From the NCBI RefSeq assembly GCF_001661595.2, contig NZ_LYPF02000017.1:1-64000 (forward strand): a stretch of 64,000 bases of DNA, read 5' to 3'. Below, piece by piece: positions 17,752 through 26,959 of this stretch (positions within the stretch are counted from its first letter, which is position 1; each line of letters opens with the position of its first letter). Below the pieces are notes generated by a model, which searched no databases, had not been told where the DNA came from, and was given only the letters and a program-made list of their open reading frames with translations. Made by a program: the position numbers and the translations under genes. The DNA comes from Crocinitomix algicola (GTDB taxonomy: Bacteria > Bacteroidota > Bacteroidia > Flavobacteriales_D > Crocinitomicaceae).

Positions 17752-18018
17752 AATTCTCTCTGTAATTTGAAGCTGTAAAATTAGACATTTTTTATGAGTT
17801 AAGAGAATAACCATTTATCGGATAAAATCATTTAACCATAGAATAATAACCTAAAACACAACCTTTATTTAGATATTTGCGTACTTACACTTAGAAAACT
17901 TAAAAATGAATACTGAAAATCAAAAACTTACGACTTTACACCTAGGTATAAGTGTTTAGTTTTCAGTAAAATAGAAAAAACAAAAAAATTGTTCTCTACG
18001 ACATAACACTTAAGACCC
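17752..18018. promoter_or_regulatory. Divergent intergenic region between ileS and the giant T9SS cargo gene
   Basis: The 267 bases between two divergent genes must hold both promoters. A TAATTTTA (minus strand, 17776-17783) is suited to ileS. For the giant gene only a weak TAGTTTTC at 17957-17964 was found. No T-box or riboswitch-like structure was recognised. Confidence 0.4.
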
Positions 18019-21000
18019 ATGAAAAAAAACACACTATTAACTCTAATAATCAGCTTAATAAGCTTTTATTCGCATGCAGCAGATCGCTATTGGATAGCGT
18101 CAACCTCAGCAAATTGGAATGATGTTTCAAACTGGTCTTCAACTAGTGGTGGCGCTGGCGGCGCTAGTGTACCAACAACTGGTGATTTTGTATTTTTTGA
18201 TGCAAACGGTTTAGGGGACTGTAATTTGGATATTGATGTTGCTTTTGATGGAATAAATACTACGGGGTATACGGGAACAATTGATTTGTTAGGCTATAAT
18301 TTCAATCCTACAATTTCAGGAACAGAGAATTGTCGCTTTCAAGATGGTGTAATCAATGATACACCAGGTACTGCTGAAATAGCTTTGACAACAATTGGAT
18401 ATATTTATTTCTATGGAACCGATTTTGGTGCAGCCATAGATATAGTTGCGTCAAGAATTTACCTAGATGCTGGAACATTTAATAGTACTGTAGAATTAGA
18501 ACAAAACGGAGCTTCAAACACAGCCAGTGATGGTGGCTGTACTTTTAATAGTACTCTATCAATTACCAATTCAGGCGCTGGGCAATTGACTTTATCCAAT
18601 ATAAATCCAGATATTTATAATGGGGAGCTTACAATTAACAATACCGGTACTTCAAATATTCAAATTGCAAGAAACGGTATTGGAAATGAATTTAATGATA
18701 ATGTTTTTCTTAACTCAACGAATGGAAGTGGAATTCGTATATCAAGTGGCACGGGTACCGCAAATTTAGCAATTGGTAAGACAATAAGTACAGGAGTTCT
18801 TGGTTTTACAAATGGCGAGTTAAGCTTCAACAAATTTACTCAGTTGGGAACAAGTGTTCAGTCAATTGTTTTAACAGGAGATGCAATTTTTAGATCCGAA
18901 AACAACACTATTTTTAATGCAGATTTAAATGTAGAGGCGCCACGCATTATTATAAGTGGGACAACTTTTAACGGCGTAACTACGATTGAAAAAACAGGAG
19001 CTCACACGGATTACTCTAATGGACTAAATGAATTTTCTGAAGATGTAACAATTATAAATTCGGGATCAGCACCAATCATATTTGGAAATTCTAATCCAGA
19101 TAATTTCTATGCTGACTTAACACTTATAAATAATGGTACTGACGATATCCATATCGCTTACGCTAGTCTTGGAAACAACATTAATGGTGATTTAAATGTT
19201 ACAAATACTGGTTTAGCTGAAAACATTTATCTAGCATCTCAAGCAACTAGTAGTTTAACAGTTTCAGGAAACTTAAACCTATTGAACGAAACAACTACTG
19301 ATTATAGCAACATATTTATTGGAAATGCAGGAGATCTTTCCGTTCTTGGTCGATTGGATGTAGTACAGAACGGAACTGGTCTTAATAGTACAATCTATAC
19401 AGCATATCATTCATCTTCTCAGGTTACAATCGGTGATGTTGCTCATTTTATAAACAATGGAACAGGTACTACAAAAAGGTTCTACATGGCCGTTTCTGGA
19501 GACATAGTATTTGACGATTCATTAATCATTGAGAACAATTCAACCGCTAACAATAACCACACCTATGCCAATCATTCCGCTGCAAGTTCAAACCTTTATA
19601 ATGGATCAATTGTAGTTACAAGTACTACTGTAAATGGTGATGGGGTTCATTTTGGTAGAAACGGAGGACTTGGAGAATTAGCAAGTGGACAAACGATTTC
19701 AATTGGAGCAGCAGGATTTATTGCCGGGGAGCTCTATTTTAATAGCTTCATACAAACAGGTGCAACCGCTCAATCAATTACCTTAAATGATGACGCTCGC
19801 TTAAATCTAATAGATAGTGATTGGGGCGGAAATATATCTTTTACTGCTCCACGAATAACAACGAGAAATACGCATTATGCAGCTCCAGTTTATTTTGAAA
19901 AAACAGCCAATGGGGATGACAATTCTTATGGTGGAAATACTTTTGATGACAACGTCGAGATTAAAAGCACTGGTCTTAATAGCTTCACTTTTGCCAATAA
20001 CGCTCCCGATACATTTGCATCCAATTTAACAATTAATAACGAAGGGAATGGAAGTATTACAATTGCTTCACAAACACCAGGGAACTACATTGGTGGCAAT
20101 GTTGAAGTAAACAATTTAGGGACCGGAGCATACAATTGCTACGTTACTTTAGGAGAAAGTCCGAGTTCATCACTGACTATTGATGGAGATGTTAATGTTG
20201 ATAACCTTGGCGATGCTAACAATGTTCGATTCTTGCTAGGATCAAGAGGAGAAGTTGTACTAAATGGAAACCTTACAATTGACCATAGTCCAACTGGAAA
20301 TGCAGGCTATATATACATTGCAAATAGCGCTGATGCAGATGTAACAATTAACGGAGATACACACCTCAACTTATCACCGAGCGGTGGTTCAACTAAAAGG
20401 GTTTATATCGCACAATCAGGTGATATCACATTTAATGGAGACTTAACGATCAATAATGAATCTGATGCTCCCAATTCTGAAGTAGATATTTGTAGAAATA
20501 AAATAGCAAACACCATTGTAAACGGAAATATTGTACTAACAAACACGAGTTCTGATGGAATATTTTTTGGTAATAATCAAGGAACAACACTACTCGCTGA
20601 TCCATATACAATTTCAATTGGAGCGGGTGGATATTCGGATGGAAAACTTTTCTTATATCAGTTCACCCAAGATGGTAGTACTCCTCAATCACTTCATTTA
20701 ACAGGAACTGGATATTTGAGACAAGACAGCTGTAACTGGGGTGGTGACGTAAATTTCGTTGCTCCAAGACAGTACGTAAGAGATTCTCGTTTTCAAGGTA
20801 CGGCATATATCGAAAAAACAGGGCTTTCTGAAGACCGTTCCTATGGCGGAAATATTTTTGAATTGAGCACAACCTTAAAGAACATCGGAGATGAAAACTT
20901 TATCATGGGATATAATGAACCTGATTCTTGTTTACTTGATTTAGAATTATACAATGAAGGGAGTGCCTCTTTACATTTTGCTACGCGAAGTATGGGTAAT

Positions 21001-24000
21001 TATGTTGATGGAAATATAACGGCAGAAAACACTGCGATAGGTGCAGGAACATCTGCCTTAACTTTAGCAAATAATGAAGCATCTTCTTTAGTTGTGAATG
21101 GTAATATCACAATAGACAATATCGGGTCAGCTGACCGAGTTGATGCTAGACTCGCATACAGTGGTTTGCTTACAATTAACGGAGATTTAAATATAGACCA
21201 TTCTCCAACCGGAAATGAAGGTTACATTTACATGGCTAATGGCAGCTTATCAAATGTTGAGATTAATGGTTCAACTGAGGTTAACATAGCAACAACTGGA
21301 GGAAATATTAGAAGAGCGTATTTTGGGTATGCTGGATCTATACAGTTTAATGGTGGTGTTACAGTGAATAATAATTCTAATGCAAATAATAATCAAGTGT
21401 ATTTTAATCACCGAGCTACCAGTCATAACTCGTATAATGGCAATATTACACTTACCAATACTCATTCGGCTGGGGATGGTTTTTTATTTGGTAGCGATGG
21501 TGGTTCAGGAGAATTAGCAGCAACATATACTGTAAGCATAGGGCCAGGTGGTTTTGTTGCTGGTGATCTTTATTTTAGAAATTTCACCCAAATTGGTTCG
21601 ACAGCGCAAACTTTAACAGGTACAGGAACTTCTTACTTTAGGAATTATGATAGTAATTGGGGGGGGAATGTGACTTTTACAGCTCCTCGTATGTATACCA
21701 ATGGAACCCGCTATCAGGGAACGGCGACGCTAGAAAAAACGGGTGCTACAGATGACGCTTCACCCGGTGGTAATATTTTCGAACTGGATGCTACACTCAT
21801 CAACTCTGGTTCTGGTTATTTTCTAATGGGTAATGGAAATTTTGATTTATGGCAAGCTGATTTAACTTTAGAAAGCCAAGGATCGGACCACATGTATATT
21901 GCTCACAATAGTGCGGGAAATATTATTGATGGAGACTTAACCATTAATGCTACGTCAACAGGTGCGACAAGCCAAAATATTTACGTTTCAACTTCATCGG
22001 CTTCCACGTTAGAAATTGGTGGTAACACTTCCATAAATAACACTGCAAATACAACTACAAGCAATATTTATTTTGGAGATGAGGGTGACATCGAATTAGC
22101 GGGTAACTTATCTATAATTAACAATGCTTATTCAACAAATTCTGATGTTTATATCGCAAGTGGAACAAACTCTCAAGTAACAATTAACGGTACCACTAAC
22201 CTTCAAAATGAAAAAACCAGCGGAACCTCAAAACAAATTTTTGTTGGTTACAATGGAGATGTAGTTTTGAATGGAGAATTAATAATGCACAATTCGGCTG
22301 ACGCAACTTATTCTGATATTAGTTTAAATGAAAGAGGAAACAGCTTAAATTTATACAACGAAAATATTGTCATAAATTCTGATGAAGCAGGGAATGAGGG
22401 TATTTATTTTGGACGTTACGACGGAGCCGGTACATTGGCTGCTGGTAAAACAATCAGTATAGGAGCAGATGATTTTATTGGACAAAATTTATTGTTCCGA
22501 AATTTCACTCAATTAGGTGGTACAGCACAAACTTTGGAACCAACTTCAGGTTTAACACGATTTGAAACGAGAGAGTCAATTTGGAATGGTGAAGTTACAT
22601 TTTCTAGTCCACGAATTTACCTAAACAATACAACATTCAACGCGAATGCAACACTTGAAAAGACTGGAGCTCAAAATGACCACAGTGCTGGAGGTAATAC
22701 TTTTAATGGCGTTGCAGATTTAATTACATCGGGTAGCAACAATTTTATTCCTTCTTACGGAACGCCTAATGATTTCAACGACGATGTTTATTACAGAGAC
22801 TTGAACACAGGGGTTATTTTACCTACTTATAATTGTGAAAGCACATATGCTGGCTCTATATTTATTGAAGCAAATCAAGAAACAACGTTAGGTGGAGGTT
22901 CAATTGGACGTGTAATCTTTGATGGTGTTGGCCCACAATCTATTAATGTGATTGGTGCGACACCTTCTCCAAGAATTAGAGATGTACAAACTTTGAACGC
23001 GGTTGATGACATTACTGTAAACACTCCTTTTGAAATTATAAGTGTCCTTGACTTGGATCAAGGTAACCTTATTACCACCACAACAAATGTTATTAGCATG
23101 CGAGATAATTCCACAGTAAGCTCCGTTTCAGATAATGCCTATGTTGATGGCCCAATTATCAAAGTAGGTAATGATATTTTTACTTTCCCTGTTGGAAAAG
23201 CTGGTAAATACCGACCTATTGAATTAGTAACTGCACCTTCTAGTGGTTCTGCTCAATTTAGAGCTGAATATTTTCCAAATGACGTTGTTGACGACGGTAT
23301 TTCCGACACACCAGTGGAGCCAACAATTCACCACATTAGTGATTGCGAATACTGGATGCTCGATCGTTTAGCATCGGCTAGTTCGGCAGTTGTTGGTATT
23401 TACTATGAAGATTTTGGAGCTGAAAATTGTAGTGGCGTAGAGGAACAAGCCGATCTTATCGTAAGTAGATGGACCGGTTCAATTTGGCAAGATTTAGGTA
23501 ATGGAGGGTTTACCGGAACACCAGAAGATGGTTGGGTGCGCTCTTTAGGTGCGGTTACCGACTTCAGTCCTTTTACTTTAGGAACTATTTCTGCCCTTAA
23601 CCCTCTCCCTGTTGAACTTGTGAATTTTGAAGCTAAAAAACAAGAAACTTCTACACTCGTACAATGGGAAACCGCCTCTGAGGTAAATAATGATTTCTTT
23701 TTTGTAGAGAGATCATCAAATGGTATCGACTTTGAGGTAATTGCTCAAGTTGATGGAGCTGGAAACAGTAATAAAACAATCTACTACGACTATATAGACG
23801 AAAATCCTCATTTAGGTATGAATTATTATCGATTGAAGCAAGTTGATTTTGATGGTGCTTTTGAATATAGCAAGACGAAATCGGTATTATTCGATGCAAA
23901 TGTATCCATCAAGCTATTCCCAAATCCAATTCAGCAAGGGAATGAACTAATGGTTGAAGCTGACGCCAACATCTTAAACATTGAGATTTGGAATGAAGCC

Positions 24001-24141
24001 GGTAAGCAAATCAACGTAATGAATATTGATAAAAATCAGAATAGAATAAACTACGCTACATCTGAATTAGCTACAGGAATCTACTATATAAAAATAACAA
24101 CAGAGAATGCTGTTGAGGTGAAAAAACTAATGGTACATTAA
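18019..24141 (+). CDS. Giant repetitive secreted protein with T9SS type A sorting domain
   Basis: A 2040-residue protein with a signal peptide (MKKNTLLTLIISLISFYSHA). It opens with a domain seen in many secreted bacteroidotal proteins (RYWIASTSANWNDVSNWSS). The body (about 120-1590) is beta-solenoid-like, with four full units of ~305 residues flanked by partial ones. Each unit opens with a TISIG block followed by a F-T-Q-x-G-x-T-A-Q segment and a W-G-G-x-V-x-F-x-A-P-R segment. Inside each unit are ~27-30-residue subrepeats of the form LTINGNxxIxN. A non-repeat region (about 1590-1860) precedes LPVELVNFEAKKQ, a fibronectin-like segment and the C-terminal T9SS signal (LFPNP ... GIYYIKI ... KKLMVH). 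It is probably exported across the outer membrane and displayed or released; an adhesin or matrix role is inferred. No enzyme motif was seen. Confidence 0.93.
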   Translation: MKKNTLLTLIISLISFYSHAADRYWIASTSANWNDVSNWSSTSGGAGGASVPTTGDFVFFDANGLGDCNLDIDVAFDGINTTGYTGTIDLLGYNFNPTISGTENCRFQDGVINDTPGTAEIALTTIGYIYFYGTDFGAAIDIVASRIYLDAGTFNSTVELEQNGASNTASDGGCTFNSTLSITNSGAGQLTLSNINPDIYNGELTINNTGTSNIQIARNGIGNEFNDNVFLNSTNGSGIRISSGTGTANLAIGKTISTGVLGFTNGELSFNKFTQLGTSVQSIVLTGDAIFRSENNTIFNADLNVEAPRIIISGTTFNGVTTIEKTGAHTDYSNGLNEFSEDVTIINSGSAPIIFGNSNPDNFYADLTLINNGTDDIHIAYASLGNNINGDLNVTNTGLAENIYLASQATSSLTVSGNLNLLNETTTDYSNIFIGNAGDLSVLGRLDVVQNGTGLNSTIYTAYHSSSQVTIGDVAHFINNGTGTTKRFYMAVSGDIVFDDSLIIENNSTANNNHTYANHSAASSNLYNGSIVVTSTTVNGDGVHFGRNGGLGELASGQTISIGAAGFIAGELYFNSFIQTGATAQSITLNDDARLNLIDSDWGGNISFTAPRITTRNTHYAAPVYFEKTANGDDNSYGGNTFDDNVEIKSTGLNSFTFANNAPDTFASNLTINNEGNGSITIASQTPGNYIGGNVEVNNLGTGAYNCYVTLGESPSSSLTIDGDVNVDNLGDANNVRFLLGSRGEVVLNGNLTIDHSPTGNAGYIYIANSADADVTINGDTHLNLSPSGGSTKRVYIAQSGDITFNGDLTINNESDAPNSEVDICRNKIANTIVNGNIVLTNTSSDGIFFGNNQGTTLLADPYTISIGAGGYSDGKLFLYQFTQDGSTPQSLHLTGTGYLRQDSCNWGGDVNFVAPRQYVRDSRFQGTAYIEKTGLSEDRSYGGNIFELSTTLKNIGDENFIMGYNEPDSCLLDLELYNEGSASLHFATRSMGNYVDGNITAENTAIGAGTSALTLANNEASSLVVNGNITIDNIGSADRVDARLAYSGLLTINGDLNIDHSPTGNEGYIYMANGSLSNVEINGSTEVNIATTGGNIRRAYFGYAGSIQFNGGVTVNNNSNANNNQVYFNHRATSHNSYNGNITLTNTHSAGDGFLFGSDGGSGELAATYTVSIGPGGFVAGDLYFRNFTQIGSTAQTLTGTGTSYFRNYDSNWGGNVTFTAPRMYTNGTRYQGTATLEKTGATDDASPGGNIFELDATLINSGSGYFLMGNGNFDLWQADLTLESQGSDHMYIAHNSAGNIIDGDLTINATSTGATSQNIYVSTSSASTLEIGGNTSINNTANTTTSNIYFGDEGDIELAGNLSIINNAYSTNSDVYIASGTNSQVTINGTTNLQNEKTSGTSKQIFVGYNGDVVLNGELIMHNSADATYSDISLNERGNSLNLYNENIVINSDEAGNEGIYFGRYDGAGTLAAGKTISIGADDFIGQNLLFRNFTQLGGTAQTLEPTSGLTRFETRESIWNGEVTFSSPRIYLNNTTFNANATLEKTGAQNDHSAGGNTFNGVADLITSGSNNFIPSYGTPNDFNDDVYYRDLNTGVILPTYNCESTYAGSIFIEANQETTLGGGSIGRVIFDGVGPQSINVIGATPSPRIRDVQTLNAVDDITVNTPFEIISVLDLDQGNLITTTTNVISMRDNSTVSSVSDNAYVDGPIIKVGNDIFTFPVGKAGKYRPIELVTAPSSGSAQFRAEYFPNDVVDDGISDTPVEPTIHHISDCEYWMLDRLASASSAVVGIYYEDFGAENCSGVEEQADLIVSRWTGSIWQDLGNGGFTGTPEDGWVRSLGAVTDFSPFTLGTISALNPLPVELVNFEAKKQETSTLVQWETASEVNNDFFFVERSSNGIDFEVIAQVDGAGNSNKTIYYDYIDENPHLGMNYYRLKQVDFDGAFEYSKTKSVLFDANVSIKLFPNPIQQGNELMVEADANILNIEIWNEAGKQINVMNIDKNQNRINYATSELATGIYYIKITTENAVEVKKLMVH
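18781..22449 (+). repeat. Four ~915-bp in-frame repeat units in the giant cargo gene
   Basis: Using the Thr codon of the TISIG block as marker, units begin at 18781, 19693, 20608 and 21529, and a fifth partial unit begins at 22450. The spacings are 912, 915, 921 and 921 bases (304 to 307 codons). A partial unit also precedes the first. Units are diverged in DNA but clearly aligned in protein, so they are old duplications rather than recent slippage. Confidence 0.9.
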
Positions 24142-24153
24142 ATTGAAATACAC

Positions 24154-24193
24154 GGAGGTTTAAAGGTTATTGTTCAATAATCTTTAAACTTCC
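24154..24193. terminator. Long hairpin between convergent genes, probable bidirectional terminator
   Basis: A 19-base stem with two G-T wobbles (plus-strand reading) and a two-base loop: GGAGGTTTAAAGG... pairs with ...CTTTAAACTTCC. It starts 12 bases after the giant gene's stop and includes the last codons and stop of the convergent gene. Confidence 0.65.
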
Positions 24194-25069
24194 TTCATTT
24201 CCATAAGGGCCACGCTTTTGGCCATCAACTTTAGGTCTCCATAGTTCGCCTCCTTCTCCACCATAATTGAGTATAAAAACTTGATCAAAATAAGGTTTGG
24301 CACGTGGTGACAAATAAACGGTTACATCTCCTCCATCTCCACCTTTCCCTCCGCTTCTACTTATCCCTCCTTTTCCTCCAATACTTTCAATCTCTAATTG
24401 ACCTATTTCAGGGATTAATGTTTTAGTAACTCTCCCACCAAATTCATCTATAATTTTTACTCGAATAAATGCCTTACTCATCGTGTCTATTACTGAAACA
24501 AACACCTCCAAATCTGGTCCTTTTCCACCAATTATTGCAGGATCACTGTTATTCGTTAACGTTTGTTCATTATCGATGAATTCAACATTTACTCTACCTG
24601 CTATAGGTATTTTCCGATATCCATTTTCTGTGGTCGAACGTGGATCAAATCCGTCTTCTCCTTGATAAACTACACGTTGCGTTAAATCATACCTAATTGG
24701 AATTCGTAAGAAATGTTTAATTTCTCCTTTACGTCGCAACTTAATTTTTAACTCTACAAAGGGGTTCAGATATGAGTTTTCTGAGACCCTTAAGCTCATC
24801 ACTGTTCTGGACTTTTGAATCAACTCAACTCCATTCAACATCTCAAATTCATAATCCGAAAAATTAATGGTAAAATTCGAAGTTTGCGAATGAAGTTTAG
24901 TAGAATCACGTAAAGTTGTTGTAATGCCAACATTAAATTCTTGACCTGGTAAAAGTTCCTCTACTTCCAATGTAATCTTACCGTCAATTATTTTCTTTAA
25001 TTGTCCCGGCTTAATTAACGAAAGTGCACTGAGCCCCACTATGCATGTGAAGAAAAGTTTTTTCAACAT
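24167..25069 (-). CDS. Secreted protein of unknown function with Gly-rich repeats
   Basis: A 300-residue protein with an N-terminal hydrophobic signal (KKLFFTCIVGLSALSL). The first half is beta-rich and unassigned. The second half has stretches of the form GGKGG: at 181-184, at 231-248 (GGKGGISRSGGKGGDGGD) and at 270-274. The last part (GQKRGPYGNEG) continues the glycine spacing. Such segments resemble short glycine-rich or collagen-like loops seen between strands in secreted bacteroidotal proteins. No catalytic motif was found. It is convergent with the giant T9SS cargo gene, and both are predicted to leave the cytoplasm, but a joint function is not shown. It lacks a recognisable T9SS sorting domain. 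Confidence 0.65.
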   Translation of the reverse strand: MLKKLFFTCIVGLSALSLIKPGQLKKIIDGKITLEVEELLPGQEFNVGITTTLRDSTKLHSQTSNFTINFSDYEFEMLNGVELIQKSRTVMSLRVSENSYLNPFVELKIKLRRKGEIKHFLRIPIRYDLTQRVVYQGEDGFDPRSTTENGYRKIPIAGRVNVEFIDNEQTLTNNSDPAIIGGKGPDLEVFVSVIDTMSKAFIRVKIIDEFGGRVTKTLIPEIGQLEIESIGGKGGISRSGGKGGDGGDVTVYLSPRAKPYFDQVFILNYGGEGGELWRPKVDGQKRGPYGNEGSLKIIEQ

Positions 25070-25116
25070 ATTATTTTATAAGCGACGCACAGTTTTAATC
25101 AAAAATTATACCCAAA

Positions 25117-26418
25117 TTACGCTGCGTTTTTATTTTTCTTTTCCTCCCTTTTTGATTTATAATATGGGCGAATGATCAAGCGTAATCCGTTATTATATTT
25201 AAAGTAGTTCCACATCCAATTCACAAAAACCACAACTCTATTTCTAAAGCCGACCAACAGCATTAAGTGCACGAACATCCAAACAAACCATGCAAATATT
25301 CCCTGAAATTTAAATCCTTTTGTTTCAACCACCGCTCTATTTTTTCCGACAGTTGCCATTGAGCCTTTATCATTATATTCAAATGGTTGAACGGACTTGT
25401 TTTTGAGTTTTCGATTAAAAAAATGCGCTAAATAAGCTCCTTGTTGCATGGCAACTGAACCCATCATTGGATGCCCATTTGGGTATGCTTCTGATTCAAC
25501 TAAAGCTACATCTCCCACTACAAAAACAGATTCATCACCCGGTAATTGACAATAACCATTTACTTTTACCCGATTACCACGACCAATATTTGAAGCATCA
25601 ATCCCTTTAGGAATTTGACCCTTAACACCAGCAGCCCAGATTAAGTTATCAGAATAGAAATCCTCGTTACTGGTATGCACCGTACCTTCAATGTAGTCCT
25701 CTACTTTTGTATTTTCCCAAATATGAACTCCTAAATTCTTCAAATAAGTCTTCGCCTTCGAAGACGACTTTTCATTCATTGCTGATAAAATTCTCGGAGC
25801 GGCCTCAATGAGATGAATTTTCATCATTCTCAAATCTAAATCAGGAAAATCCTTTGGTAATATTTTATTTTTCAACTCCGCCAATGCCCCAGCCAATTCA
25901 ACTCCTGTAGGTCCAGCACCAACAATAACGAAATTTGTTAAGCGTTCACGCTCTTTTAAATCGTGCGTATTTAATGCGATCTCAAAATTCTGTAAAATCT
26001 TACTTCGTAAATCCAAGGCTTCAACCAATGATTTCATCGGCACCGCATTCTCCTCAATCGTCTTATTGCCAAAAAAATTATTCCCCGCACCAGTTGCAAT
26101 AACCAAATAATCATATTTTATTTTCCCAATATTTGTATTGACAAGCTTTTGATTCAGTTCAACACCTTCAACCTCTGCCATTCGATAATAAGTATTGGGT
26201 TTCCGCCTAAGAATTTTTCGAATTGGATAAGCGATTGAATCGGGCTCCAAACCAGCTGAAGCAACTTGATACAATAAGGGTTGAAAAGTATGATAATTAT
26301 TCTTGTCGACAAGAACGACTTGGTAATGGTTGGAATTGATTTGTCTGGCTAACTTTAGTCCGGCAAATCCCGCGCCAATTACCACTACTCGCGGTAAATC
26401 TATCGTTGGGATATTCAT
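25117..26418 (-). CDS. ndh: Type II NADH dehydrogenase (NDH-2, FAD/NAD(P)-binding)
   Basis: A 433-residue flavoprotein that oxidises NADH and reduces quinone at the inner membrane without pumping protons. The FAD dinucleotide fold starts with VVVIGAGFAG (11-20), the NADH-binding fold with FVIVGAGPTGVELAGAL (about 163-179), and the conserved A-A-G-V-K-G and FVVGDVALVES blocks follow. A hydrophobic C-terminal region (FAWFVWMFVHLMLLVG) and a basic tail fit membrane attachment. Length is normal. A perfect -7 element sits 15 bases upstream of the ATG, giving a very short leader. The gene appears monocistronic. A generic pyridine-nucleotide disulfide oxidoreductase is the less likely alternative. 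Confidence 0.9.
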   Translation of the reverse strand: MNIPTIDLPRVVVIGAGFAGLKLARQINSNHYQVVLVDKNNYHTFQPLLYQVASAGLEPDSIAYPIRKILRRKPNTYYRMAEVEGVELNQKLVNTNIGKIKYDYLVIATGAGNNFFGNKTIEENAVPMKSLVEALDLRSKILQNFEIALNTHDLKERERLTNFVIVGAGPTGVELAGALAELKNKILPKDFPDLDLRMMKIHLIEAAPRILSAMNEKSSSKAKTYLKNLGVHIWENTKVEDYIEGTVHTSNEDFYSDNLIWAAGVKGQIPKGIDASNIGRGNRVKVNGYCQLPGDESVFVVGDVALVESEAYPNGHPMMGSVAMQQGAYLAHFFNRKLKNKSVQPFEYNDKGSMATVGKNRAVVETKGFKFQGIFAWFVWMFVHLMLLVGFRNRVVVFVNWMWNYFKYNNGLRLIIRPYYKSKREEKKNKNAA

Positions 26419-26432
26419 AAAAGCCTTTTTGT

Positions 26433-26440
26433 CAAAATTA
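26433..26440 (-). promoter_or_regulatory. Predicted -7 promoter element of ndh
   Basis: TAATTTTG on the minus strand, a perfect TAnnTTTG, 15 bases before the ATG at 26418. Confidence 0.45.
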
Positions 26441-26487
26441 CAAAAAATAGTGTGACTTAAGGACTTAATTTTAGGAAAATCGCACCG

Positions 26488-26850
26488 TTATAGTAGAGGA
26501 TAAAAAGCATCCTCCATATGGTCAATTTCACAGAGCTCATCCGTAAGTAATATAGAAACAATATCAAATCGAACCTCTTTATCGACCTCATGTTCTATAA
26601 CATAGTGATTGGTCACTTTAATAATCGCTCGTTGTTTTTTTTTAGTAACAGTCTCTTCAGGTCCAGCCATAAATCGATTTGCACGCGTTTTCACTTCTAC
26701 AACAACAAGCATATTTTCGTGCTCGCAAATTATATCCACCTCTTGATGTTTAAATCGAAAATTTCTTTCTTTTATTTGATAGCCTTTATTAACAAGATAA
26801 TCTAATGCGATTGCCTCTCCTTTTTGGCCTAATTTATTATGCTCCGCCAT
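26488..26850 (-). CDS. YraN family (UPF0102) endonuclease-fold protein
   Basis: A 120-residue protein of the YraN/UPF0102 family, a restriction-endonuclease-like fold of unproven role, often linked to DNA repair or uptake. The family signature is clear: GEAIALDYLVNKGYQIKERN at the N-terminus, E-V-D-I-I (residues 47-51), and V-V-V-E-V-K-T-R-A, which together give the E/D-x-E-x-K active-site pattern. Length is standard. A perfect TAAATTTG lies 21 bases upstream. Confidence 0.93.
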   Translation of the reverse strand: MAEHNKLGQKGEAIALDYLVNKGYQIKERNFRFKHQEVDIICEHENMLVVVEVKTRANRFMAGPEETVTKKKQRAIIKVTNHYVIEHEVDKEVRFDIVSILLTDELCEIDHMEDAFYPLL

Positions 26851-26870
26851 TTTCTCGTTTTGGGTTTTCT

Positions 26871-26878
26871 CAAATTTA
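26871..26878 (-). promoter_or_regulatory. Predicted -7 promoter element of the yraN-like gene
   Basis: TAAATTTG on the minus strand, 21 bases before the ATG at 26850. Confidence 0.45.
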
Positions 26879-26959
26879 CAATTTATTTTTTGTGATTTAA
26901 AATAGCATTCAAATGCTTACTTTTGGTAACCAATTTCATTAATTGAATTATTACAACAC

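Noticed and set aside
17752-18018. T-box or other riboswitch for ileS
   Set aside because: The ileS leader is only about 25 bases if the near-consensus -7 element is used, and no specifier or antiterminator structure was seen.
18781-22449. Regularly spaced repeats considered as CRISPR or tandem satellite
   Set aside because: The period is ~915 bases, in frame, diverged in DNA and conserved in protein, so this is protein domain repetition.
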